Assembly: GCF_012349115.1 (NCBI RefSeq) | Contig: NZ_PQIG01000074.1 | Coordinates: 1-64,000 of the forward strand | Length of the DNA stretch: 64,000 nt | Origin: Rhizobium ruizarguesonis | Lineage (GTDB): Bacteria; Pseudomonadota; Alphaproteobacteria; Rhizobiales; Rhizobiaceae | Direction: 5' to 3' | Shown: positions 50,735 to 58,523 of the stretch, piece after piece | Numbering within the stretch: position 1 is the first letter of the stretch | Layout of the letters: each line of letters starts with the position of its first letter | The notes under the pieces: generated by a model | What the model was told of the DNA's origin: nothing | What the model saw: only the letters and a program-made list of their open reading frames with translations | The model's database searches: none | Program-made: the position numbers and the translations under genes

Positions 50735-50751
50735 TGGATAAAAAATATCCA
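50735..50751. promoter_or_regulatory. Candidate Rrf2 operator
   Basis: TGGATA (50735-50740), five A, and TATCCA (50746-50751) form a perfect 17-bp palindrome with a 5-bp centre. It lies 22 bp upstream of the Rrf2 start codon, where it would overlap the promoter or leader. Autoregulation by Rrf2 proteins through such sites is common. Confidence 0.6.
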
Positions 50752-50846
50752 TGATTATGCCGCCTGTCAAGAGACGTCCGCGTTGCTTGCCACTTGCCTT
50801 TATCCTGACCCCGGATAGAAGACGGAAAAGCCGACAGGGGAACATC

Positions 50847-51479
50847 ATGGCATCCAACGCTTTCGCAGGCCTTCTGAATTCCAGCGCCGATCGCCACTCG
50901 CTGCTGGACGACGCCCAGGGCATCGTCGCCGGCAGCATGCTCGCCGTTCTCGGCGTAACGCTTCCCTCCGGCGCCGGACTGCTTGCCGGCGGCACGGCGG
51001 GCCTTGCCTTCCTCGCACATTATGCGACGGGCTTCAGCTTCGGCCTCTGCTTCTTTGTCGTGAACCTGCCCTTCTATTATCTCGCCTTCCGCCGCTTGGG
51101 CCTCGCCTTCACCATCAAGACCTTCGCCGCCATCGCGCTGACCTCGGTCCTGTCCGAATTCGTCTCGGGCTTCATCAGCATGGCGCATGTCGATCCTTTC
51201 GCCGGTGCGCTCTTCGGCGGTCTCGTCATCGGCGCCGGCATGCTGGCGCTCTTCCGCCACCGCGCCAGCCTCGGCGGCATCGGCATTCTCGCCCTCTATA
51301 TCCAGGATCGCTTCGGCTGGCGGGCCGGCTTCGTCCAGCTCGGCTTCGACGGCATCATCCTGGCGCTGTCCTTCTTCGTCGCAAGCCCCTTCATCATCGC
51401 CTGCTCCGTGCTTGGTGCGATCGTTCTCAACCTGACGATTGCCATCAACCACCGCAAGGACCGCTATATCGCCATGTGA
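50847..51479 (+). CDS. YitT-family membrane protein, paralog 2
   Basis: 210 aa from ATG 50847, preceded by CAGGGGAA. Membrane helices match paralog 1 in order, and FRHRASLGGIGILALYIQDRFGWRAGFVQLGFDG is nearly the same segment. The C-terminus AINHRKDRYIAM corresponds to AINHRADRYIAL there. It is divergent from the Rrf2-AhpD operon, whose operator lies in the shared region, so it might be co-regulated. Transport or other function is unknown. A palindromic repeat follows its stop by 60 bp. Confidence 0.87.
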   Translation: MASNAFAGLLNSSADRHSLLDDAQGIVAGSMLAVLGVTLPSGAGLLAGGTAGLAFLAHYATGFSFGLCFFVVNLPFYYLAFRRLGLAFTIKTFAAIALTSVLSEFVSGFISMAHVDPFAGALFGGLVIGAGMLALFRHRASLGGIGILALYIQDRFGWRAGFVQLGFDGIILALSFFVASPFIIACSVLGAIVLNLTIAINHRKDRYIAM

Positions 51480-51539
51480 ATTGCTAATGCGCGTCGCGAT
51501 CTTTCAGATTCGCTCCTCGCGCTTTAGCTCTTTGTTTTT

Positions 51540-51586
51540 ACGCATGTCGTTATCGCAAAACCGCTGCACACTTTTGCGCGACATGC
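51540..51586. repeat. 47-bp palindromic repeat
   Basis: Reads ACGCATGTCGTTATCGCAAA... and ends ...TTTTGCGCGACATGC. Reverse complement of the element at 47485-47533 and same orientation as 49342-49390. Confidence 0.8.
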
Positions 51587-51631
51587 TTTGGCCGCTCTTC
51601 TCTTTCCCCGGCGTTTCACTAGTTTCAGGGC

Positions 51632-54142
51632 GTGGACCAGATCGATTCCGAAGCCCGCACACTGCTTCCTGCCGCCTTTACCCGCTGGTTTGCGGAAAAG
51701 GGCTGGCGGCCGCGCGCCCATCAGCTGGAACTGCTCGCCCGCGCCGAGGCCGGCGAAAGCACGCTGCTGATTGCGCCGACCGGCGCCGGCAAGACGCTCG
51801 CCGGGTTTCTGCCGTCGCTCACCGATCTCACCCGCCGCGGCCGGATACCGCCCGGCTCCGCCTTCACCGGCATCCACACCCTCTATGTCTCGCCGCTGAA
51901 GGCGCTTGCCATCGATATCGAGCGCAATCTGATGAAACCGGTTGCGGAGATGGGCCTGCCGGTCACCGTCGAAAACCGCACCGGCGACACGCCGAACGCC
52001 AAGCGCCAGCGCCAGAAGCTCAGCCCGCCGGATATTCTGCTGACGACGCCGGAACAGGTCGCCCTGCTGCTGGCGAACCGCGAGGCCGAGCGCTTCTTCA
52101 AGGACCTGAAATATATCGTCCTCGACGAGCTGCATTCACTGGTCACCTCCAAGCGCGGCCACATGCTTTCGCTCGGCCTTGCCCGCCTGCGCCGCCTTGC
52201 CCCCGGCCTCCAGACCATCGGCCTGTCGGCCACCGTCGCCGAACCCATGGATCTGCAGAAATGGCTGGTCGGCCAGGAAGAGGGTAGCGAACATTATGCC
52301 GGCCTCGTTGTCGTCGAAGGCGGCGCCAAGCCCGATATCTCGATTCTGTCGACCGAAGAGCACATTCCCTGGTCCGGCCATTCCGCCCGATATGCCATTC
52401 CCGATGTCTACCGGCATCTTGTCGAACATCGCACGACGCTGCTCTTCGTCAACACCCGCAGCCAGGCCGAAATGCTTTTCCAGGCACTCTGGACGATCAA
52501 TGACGGCAACCTGCCGATCGCGCTCCACCACGGCTCCCTCGATGTCGCCCAGCGCCGCAAGGTCGAGGCGGCGATGGCCGAAAACCGGCTGCGCGCCGTC
52601 GTTGCCACCTCCACTCTCGATCTCGGCATCGACTGGGGCGATGTCGATCTCGTCATCCATGTCGGCGCGCCGAAGGGCGCCTCGCGTCTTGCCCAGCGCA
52701 TCGGCCGCGCCAATCACCGCATGGACGAGCCCTCGAAGGCGATCCTGGTTCCCGCCAACCGTTTCGAGGTCATGGAGTGTCAGGCCGCCCTCGATGCCAA
52801 TTATATCGGCGCGCAGGATACCCCGCCCGTCGGCCGCGGTGCGCTCGACGTGCTCGCCCAGCATGTGCTCGGCATGGCCTGCGCCGAGCCTTTCGACATG
52901 CTGGAACTCTACGATGAGGTCACCAGCGCCTCGCCCTATGCCGATCTCAGCTGGGAGACCTTCGAGCGCATCGTCGATTTCGTCGCGACCGGCGGTTATG
53001 CGCTCCGCACCTACGAGCGTTACGCCCGCATCCGCAAGACCGGGGAGGGCCGCTGGCGCGTCTCCAATCCTGCGGTCGCCCAGCAATACCGCCTCAACCT
53101 CGGCACCATCGTCGAAAGCCCGATGCTGAATATCCGCATGGTCAAGCGCGGCGAGGGCGGCAGGATCGGCCGTGGCGGCGCCACGCTGGGGAAGGTCGAG
53201 GAATATTTCCTCGAGCAAATGTCGCCGGGCGACACCTTCGTCTTCTCCGGCAAGGTGCTGCGCTTCGAGGGCATTCGCGAAAATGAGTGCATGGCGTCGC
53301 AGGCCTTTTCGCTCGATCCGAAAATCCCGTCCTATAATGGCGGCAAGTTTCCGCTGTCGACCTATCTGGCCGAGCAGGTGCGGGCGATGATCGCCGATCC
53401 CGATCGCTGGCGCCGCCTGCCGGATCAGGTGCGCGACTGGCTGTCGCTGCAGAACGACAAGTCGATGCTGCCGAAGCGCGACGAGTTCCTGATCGAAACC
53501 TTTCCGCGCGGCAGCCGCGGCTACATGGTCGCCTATCCCTTCGAAGGCCGTCTCGCCCACCAGACGCTCGGCATGCTGCTGACCCGCCGGCTGGAGCGGA
53601 TAGGCGCCAAACCGCTCGGTTTCGTCGCCACCGATTATTCGCTTGCCATCTGGGGCCTCGAGGATATGGGGCTGATGATCCGCAACGGCCGGCTCAGCCT
53701 CTCCGACCTCTTCGACGAAGACATGCTCGGCGACGATCTCGAAGCCTGGCTGGACGAATCCTTCCTGTTGAAGCGCACTTTCCGCAATTGCGCGGTGATT
53801 GCAGGCTTGATCGAGCGCCGCCATCCGGGCAAGGAAAAGAGCGGCCGGCAGATCACCGTCTCCGCCGACCTGATCTACGACGTGCTGCGCAGCCACGAAC
53901 CGGATCACATCCTCCTGCAGGCGACGCGGCAGGATGCGGCGACGGGACTTTTGGATATTGGCCGTCTTGGCGATATGCTGAGACGAATCAGGGGCCACAT
54001 CACCCACCGCGCCCTCGACCATATTTCCCCGCTGGCCGTGCCGGTGATGCTGGAAATCGGACGCGAGGCGGTGCCGGGCGAGGCCCATGACGCACTCCTG
54101 GCCGAAGCGGCGGATGATCTGATCGCCGAAGCACTCGCCTGA
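51632..54142 (+). CDS. Ligase-associated DNA-damage-response DEXH helicase (Lhr-like)
   Basis: 836 aa from a GTG start at 51632. Helicase motifs: Walker A APTGAGKTLAGFLPSL, Ib/II region with VLDELHSL, motif III GLSATV, and the second RecA domain with LFVNTRSQAEMLFQALW, ATSTLDLGIDWGDVD and QRIGRANHRMDE. The C-terminal half is the Lhr-type extension. In many bacteria this gene is paired with a LigD- or ligase-associated metallophosphoesterase, as here. It likely unwinds DNA in a repair pathway. The PdeM gene follows 43 bp later. Confidence 0.9.
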   Translation: MDQIDSEARTLLPAAFTRWFAEKGWRPRAHQLELLARAEAGESTLLIAPTGAGKTLAGFLPSLTDLTRRGRIPPGSAFTGIHTLYVSPLKALAIDIERNLMKPVAEMGLPVTVENRTGDTPNAKRQRQKLSPPDILLTTPEQVALLLANREAERFFKDLKYIVLDELHSLVTSKRGHMLSLGLARLRRLAPGLQTIGLSATVAEPMDLQKWLVGQEEGSEHYAGLVVVEGGAKPDISILSTEEHIPWSGHSARYAIPDVYRHLVEHRTTLLFVNTRSQAEMLFQALWTINDGNLPIALHHGSLDVAQRRKVEAAMAENRLRAVVATSTLDLGIDWGDVDLVIHVGAPKGASRLAQRIGRANHRMDEPSKAILVPANRFEVMECQAALDANYIGAQDTPPVGRGALDVLAQHVLGMACAEPFDMLELYDEVTSASPYADLSWETFERIVDFVATGGYALRTYERYARIRKTGEGRWRVSNPAVAQQYRLNLGTIVESPMLNIRMVKRGEGGRIGRGGATLGKVEEYFLEQMSPGDTFVFSGKVLRFEGIRENECMASQAFSLDPKIPSYNGGKFPLSTYLAEQVRAMIADPDRWRRLPDQVRDWLSLQNDKSMLPKRDEFLIETFPRGSRGYMVAYPFEGRLAHQTLGMLLTRRLERIGAKPLGFVATDYSLAIWGLEDMGLMIRNGRLSLSDLFDEDMLGDDLEAWLDESFLLKRTFRNCAVIAGLIERRHPGKEKSGRQITVSADLIYDVLRSHEPDHILLQATRQDAATGLLDIGRLGDMLRRIRGHITHRALDHISPLAVPVMLEIGREAVPGEAHDALLAEAADDLIAEALA

Positions 54143-54185
54143 TAAAAAATTGGGCCTGACTGACGTATTTGGGAATAAGAGAGTG

Positions 54186-54911
54186 ATGAACCGCCTGGCG
54201 CTGGCGCGCGACATTTCAGGACTGGCCGCGATACCAGGCATCGAGACATCGGTCCATGGCATTGCCGCCGTCTGCGATCCGCTTGGCGCCCTCTATCTGC
54301 CGGATACCGGCCTGCTCGTCGTCTCCGACCTGCATCTGGAAAAGGGTGCGGCCTTCGCGCGCCGCGGCATGATGCTGCCGCCTTACGATACGCTGGCGAC
54401 GCTGACCGTCCTTGCCGCCGTCATCTCGCGTTATGATCCGAAGCTCGTCGTCTCGCTCGGCGACAATTTCCACGACCGCATCGGTTCGAAGCATCTGCCG
54501 GAGAATTTCCGCACGCTGATCGTCAATATGGCCCGCGGCCGCGAATGGATCTGGATCAATGGCAACCATGATCCGGATGGCATCGTCGATCTGCCGGGCG
54601 CTTCCGCCGACGAGATGCATTATGCCGGCCTGACCTTCCGGCACGAGCCGAAGAACGGCTTGCAGAGCGGCGAAATCGCCGGCCACCTGCATCCGTCCGC
54701 GACCGTCCGCCGGCGTGAAAAATCCGTCCGCCGCCCGTGCTTTGCCACCGATGGCGCCCGCCTGCTGATGCCGGCTTTCGGCGTCATGAGCGGCGGTCTC
54801 GACCTTCGCCACAAGGCGATGCACGGTCTTTTCGACAAGGCGTCGCTGGTCGCGCATCTGTTGGGGCGGGATCGGATCTACTCGGTGCGGTATGGGAATT
54901 TGCAGGGATAG
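54186..54911 (+). CDS. pdeM: Ligase-associated metallophosphoesterase PdeM
   Basis: 241 aa. The calcineurin-like motifs are complete: VVSDLHLEKG, SLGDNFHDR, WINGNHDPDG and GEIAGHLHPSA. ATG 54186 is the best start, with AATAAGAGAG upstream; GTG 54183 is next to it. PdeM-type phosphoesterases accompany the DEXH helicase in a DNA-damage-response gene set. It would cleave phosphodiester ends. It is followed by a 60-bp gap and the convergent lysozyme-like lipoprotein gene. Confidence 0.9.
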   Translation: MNRLALARDISGLAAIPGIETSVHGIAAVCDPLGALYLPDTGLLVVSDLHLEKGAAFARRGMMLPPYDTLATLTVLAAVISRYDPKLVVSLGDNFHDRIGSKHLPENFRTLIVNMARGREWIWINGNHDPDGIVDLPGASADEMHYAGLTFRHEPKNGLQSGEIAGHLHPSATVRRREKSVRRPCFATDGARLLMPAFGVMSGGLDLRHKAMHGLFDKASLVAHLLGRDRIYSVRYGNLQG

Positions 54912-54972
54912 CGCCTGTTATTCCAGGTCGGCGGGCTTTGCGGCTCTACCCAAAATCCACCTGACACCAAGC

Positions 54973-55554
54973 TCAATCACACTCCTGCAACTGCCGCTGA
55001 TACGTCCCGGCCATCCGCGCAAACTTCTGCGCCGTCTGCTGCAACTGCCCGTTCGAGCGCCAGTCGCCGCGTTTGTATCCCGTCGGCCCGGAATAATAGG
55101 CGAGATAGAGATTATAGGCATCGTTCAGCGGAATGCCGGTCTCCACGCTGTTCTGGTAGTGATACCAGCCGATGAAATCGATCGCGTCGGCGAAGTTCGC
55201 CCGCCGCGCGGTCCAGTTGCCGGTCTGCGACTGATAGTGATCCCAGGTCCCGTCGAGCGCCTGCGAATAGCCGTAGGCCGTCGAAGGCCGGGTCCAGGGA
55301 ATGAAGCCGAACAGCTTGGTGCGCGGCGGCCGCGCATAGGGCTGGAAGCCGGATTCGGTATACATCGTCGCCATCAGGATCGGCACGGGCACGCCGTATT
55401 TCTTCTCCGTCCGCTCGGCGGCACTCTGCCAGCTGGAGAAGAGCCCGTCGCGCTCGTCGAAGACGGCACAGATGTTCCTCGTCTGCTTCGGCGCCGTCGC
55501 GCAGCCGGCAAGCAGCGCGAGACCCACGGCCGTCAGAACGATACGAGTACGCAT
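54973..55554 (-). CDS. Lytic-transglycosylase-like lipoprotein
   Basis: 193 aa. The signal is MRTRIVLTAVGLALLAGC with a lipobox cysteine at 18. The domain has the SLT layout: YGVPVPILMATMYTESGFQP with the catalytic Glu (about 67), then a GYSQALDGTWDHYQSQTG segment and YNLYLAYYSGPTGYKRGDW. It should cleave peptidoglycan glycan strands at the outer membrane. It is single, with a small CTCTCG/CGAGAG hairpin (55563-55578) just upstream of its start. Confidence 0.88.
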   Translation of the reverse strand: MRTRIVLTAVGLALLAGCATAPKQTRNICAVFDERDGLFSSWQSAAERTEKKYGVPVPILMATMYTESGFQPYARPPRTKLFGFIPWTRPSTAYGYSQALDGTWDHYQSQTGNWTARRANFADAIDFIGWYHYQNSVETGIPLNDAYNLYLAYYSGPTGYKRGDWRSNGQLQQTAQKFARMAGTYQRQLQECD

Positions 55555-55702
55555 AACAAAACCTCTCGTTTCCGAGAGATTACTAACTCGTAAATGTTAA
55601 AAACCGGTTTTTAGTCGAATGCGAACTTCCCAGGCTGCTCTCCTGTGCGGCCAGGGATGGATACCCTGGCCTGACCACCGGGACGGCATCGCATCAAAAT
55701 CC

Positions 55703-56260
55703 TTAAGCCTTGACGGGCTCGTAGCGCAGGATCACCGCGCCGCCTTCCGTCGTCGAGGATTCGATGAGCTTCAGCGGCACCTGGCCCTCTGCCTGTTTGA
55801 AAAGTGGATTGCCGCCGCCGAGGATCACCGGCACCAGGCAAACCCTGACTTCATCGATAAGCCCCGCTTTCAGCAGGCTGTCGGCAAGCTCGGCGCTGCC
55901 GAAGATGAAGATCGTCTTGCCGTCCTCCTGCTTCAGCCGCGTCAATTCGGGGATCGGATCGCTGACGACGCGGGCATTGTTCCAGCCGGGCTCGGTCATC
56001 GTCCGCGACACGGCGATCTTGGCGATGCCGTTCATATAGGCTTTGATCTCACCTTCGCCCTCGGCGGTCGGCCAGTAGGAGGCCATGCCCTCATAGGTCT
56101 TGCGGCCGAAGACCAGCAGATCGCTTTCCCTGCCGAACTGTTCGGCATAGCGCTGCAATTCAGGCCCCCAGGCGAGATTGTGGAAGTCGATATCCCACGG
56201 CTTCGTGCCTTCGAAATAACCATCGAGCGTCATCAGGTTCCAGACAACAAGCTTCCTCAT
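55703..56260 (-). CDS. RibD C-terminal-like (dihydrofolate-reductase-fold) protein
   Basis: 185 aa from ATG 56260, with GGAGG six bases upstream on the transcript. Motifs are RKLVVWNLMTLDGYFEGTKPWD, DLLVFGRKTYEGMASYW, KIAVSRTMTEPGWNNARVV, IFIFGSAELADSLLKAGLIDEVRV and VILGGGNPLF, typical of stand-alone dihydrofolate-reductase-family proteins. It is probably an NADPH-dependent reductase whose substrate is unknown. The approximately 225-bp stretch upstream has no other gene. Confidence 0.88.
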   Translation of the reverse strand: MRKLVVWNLMTLDGYFEGTKPWDIDFHNLAWGPELQRYAEQFGRESDLLVFGRKTYEGMASYWPTAEGEGEIKAYMNGIAKIAVSRTMTEPGWNNARVVSDPIPELTRLKQEDGKTIFIFGSAELADSLLKAGLIDEVRVCLVPVILGGGNPLFKQAEGQVPLKLIESSTTEGGAVILRYEPVKA

Positions 56261-56484
56261 TTCCATCCTCCTTCTGAATTGCCAATCAAGATAAAACCGA
56301 TTGCGTTTAGCAACTGGTTGAAAACTAGATCGACTGATAGCAAAATGCAAGCGGTTTTTGGGGGCATGGATGAGCTGCCGCCAAAACATCCGCGTAGCAG
56401 CTCCCGCACAGCGGGCTCGACGCCCGACCCAATTCGATCGCAGAAATCAATAGAGGAAATGGAGCCTCGCGCCTTGGCGGCGGA

Positions 56485-57285
56485 TCAGTCCTTGCGGAAG
56501 ATCAGGCTGGCACCCCAGCCGGTGATCACGGCGAGCAGCACGGCCGCACAGCCGTAGAGGATCGGCTGATCATGCGCCGCATCGGTGATCGTCTGCTCGA
56601 TGCCGGTCTTGATGACCCGCAGCGGCAGCGATTTCTCGGTCACGAAAAGACCGCTCTTGAAGAGATAGGCGCGCACGCTATGCACGCCGTTCGGAATGTT
56701 CGCCGGCAAGCGCAGGCTCGCCTTGAAGAGGTTGGAGGAAACGAACCGCACGCCGCTGGGGTTGCGGTCGTAGAGCCCGCCGCCCTGCTGCAGCCGCCGG
56801 AACGCCTCGCGGAACTCGCCGAGATTGCTGCCGTCGCCGACGAAGCCGACCGGCGTCAGCGGAATGTGGTCGATTCCGATCCCCTGATCGGTCAGGTCAA
56901 GCGGCGTCACGATGTCGTCGATCATGCGTGAACTCGACATCGAATAGGAATGCGGCACCGCTTCGAAGGTCATCGAGCGGGTGTTCACCCAGATGCCGAA
57001 GACGCGTTCCTTTTTGCGCACCGTCGCATCCTCGCGCGGGCCCTCCAACACCACGACCACGTCATATTGGCCGACGGCGAGCAGCAGCTGGTCGGTGTTC
57101 GAGAGCGCCCCGAAGATGGTCAGATCCGCACCGTGGAAATCCGAGGTGATGGCGATTTCACTGGTCGACGTGCCGATTTCCAACCCTTCACGCACCGCCT
57201 CGGTTGCCTGCCCTGGCAGCCACTGGGCTCCGGCAGAAGCCGGCAGCAGGCAAAACAACGCGATGACGAAAACAGCCAAGCGCAT
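56485..57285 (-). CDS. TIGR02186-family transmembrane protein
   Basis: 266 aa. The signal peptide is FVIALFCLLPASAGA, followed by a beta-rich periplasmic domain (ITSDFHGADLTIFGAL, YDVVVVLEGPREDATVRKKERVFGIWVNT). A single C-terminal helix (YGCAAVLLAVITGWGASLIF) ends in RKD. This matches an alphaproteobacterial family with signal peptide and one C-terminal helix that is repeatedly next to TauE/SafE exporters. It overlaps the exporter stop by one base, so the pair is coupled. A role as an accessory to anion export is inference. Confidence 0.85.
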   Translation of the reverse strand: MRLAVFVIALFCLLPASAGAQWLPGQATEAVREGLEIGTSTSEIAITSDFHGADLTIFGALSNTDQLLLAVGQYDVVVVLEGPREDATVRKKERVFGIWVNTRSMTFEAVPHSYSMSSSRMIDDIVTPLDLTDQGIGIDHIPLTPVGFVGDGSNLGEFREAFRRLQQGGGLYDRNPSGVRFVSSNLFKASLRLPANIPNGVHSVRAYLFKSGLFVTEKSLPLRVIKTGIEQTITDAAHDQPILYGCAAVLLAVITGWGASLIFRKD

Positions 57286-58208
57286 CAGTTGCCCGCTCCC
57301 ATCACCACCGAATAGACGTCGGCCGGCGCCACCACCAGCGCGATCGCAAGACGCAGGCCGACGGCGAGCACCAGCAGGCCGAGCAGGGCGCGCAGCTGCT
57401 CGCCGCGCAGCTTCTGGCCGACGCGGACGCCATATTGCGCGCCGATGACACCCGCCACCATCAGGATGAAGGCAAGCACGATGTCGACGGAGAAGTTCGT
57501 CGCCGCCTGCACGATCGTCGTATAGGCGGTCACGAAGATGATCTGGAACAGCGAGGTGCCGACGACGACATTGGTCGGGATGCGCAGCAGGTAGATCATC
57601 GCCGGCACCATGATGAAGCCGCCGCCGACACCCATGATCGAGGTGAGGATGCCGATCGCAAAGCCGAGTGCGACGACTGGAATGACGCTGAGATAGATTT
57701 TCGATTTCTTGAAACGCACCTTGAGCGGCAGCTTGTGCACCCAGTGCTGATGGCCGGGCTTGCGCGGTGCGGGCGGCTCGTTGCGCGCTGCTCGCCGCAT
57801 GGCATTGATGCTTTCGAGCAGCATCAGTCCGCCGACGGTGCCGAGGAAGACGACATACATCAGCGAGATGATGAGATCGAGCTGGCCGATGGCGCGCAGC
57901 AGCGAGAAGATCCAGATGCCGACCGTCGCACCCGTAAGACCGCCGACCAGCAGCACCGTGCCGAGCTTGACGTCGAGCGAGCCGCGCCGGAAATGCGTAA
58001 TCGCGCCCGATATCGATGACGCCACAACCTGGTTGGCGCCGGTCGCGACTGCGACGACAGGCGGGATGTTATAGAAGATCAACAGCGGGGTGATGAGAAA
58101 GCCGCCGCCGACGCCGAACATTCCAGACAGGAATCCGACGGCCGCCCCCATGCCGAGAATGATGAAAATGTTCACCGACAATTCTGCGATGGGCAGATAG
58201 ATTGTCAC
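57285..58208 (-). CDS. TauE/SafE-family anion exporter
   Basis: 307 aa with about eight helices in two related halves. Each half begins with the family motif: GAAVGFLSGMFGVGGGFLITPLLIF and GILTSIMGVGGGFIMVPAMIYL. The sequence between them (RKPGHQHWVHKLPLKVRFKK) is basic and cytosolic. Family members export sulfite, sulfoacetate or related anions. Coupling to a TIGR02186 protein supports a conserved function, but the substrate is unknown. Confidence 0.9.
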   Translation of the reverse strand: MTIYLPIAELSVNIFIILGMGAAVGFLSGMFGVGGGFLITPLLIFYNIPPVVAVATGANQVVASSISGAITHFRRGSLDVKLGTVLLVGGLTGATVGIWIFSLLRAIGQLDLIISLMYVVFLGTVGGLMLLESINAMRRAARNEPPAPRKPGHQHWVHKLPLKVRFKKSKIYLSVIPVVALGFAIGILTSIMGVGGGFIMVPAMIYLLRIPTNVVVGTSLFQIIFVTAYTTIVQAATNFSVDIVLAFILMVAGVIGAQYGVRVGQKLRGEQLRALLGLLVLAVGLRLAIALVVAPADVYSVVMGAGN

Positions 58209-58523
58209 AGCCGACCCCGAATGATGACCGCTCCTGCCGGGCGGTTTCTTGTCACGTCCCCGTTCGAATGCGCACCATACTGTGAAATCGTTGCCAGAGG
58301 CTTTCGATCGGCCCCGTGATTAGCCATAGAGATTGGCGGAGAGATCGGTGGCAGAGGATTCGCCGGATGCGCGGATCGATATGTCCGGGCATAATCCGGC
58401 TTTTTTCAGGTTTTGTGACAGACTGCGGTAAAATTGGAAAAAGCCTTGCGGCATAGTGCCGCCAGGCGTTTTTCATTGCCCGGAACAAAGAGTCGAGACG
58501 ATCCCGCGTCGATGCGACGCGCC
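58209..58523. other. Intergenic region between exporter and PodJ-like genes
   Basis: About 315 bp with no gene. It should hold the exporter promoter near its left end and the terminator of the PodJ-like gene at 58438-58473. Confidence 0.5.
58438..58473. terminator. Bidirectional intrinsic terminator downstream of the PodJ-like gene
   Basis: A 25-nt hairpin at 58443-58467 (GCCTTGCGGCA, short loop, TGCCGCCAGGC, one mismatch) is flanked by five A on the left and GTTTTT on the right. On the minus strand it gives stem plus five T just after the PodJ-like stop. Confidence 0.8.

Noticed and set aside
52136-54262. 708-codon open frame antisense to the helicase gene
   Set aside because: High GC and strong codon bias of the helicase gene produce it; no domain pattern is visible.
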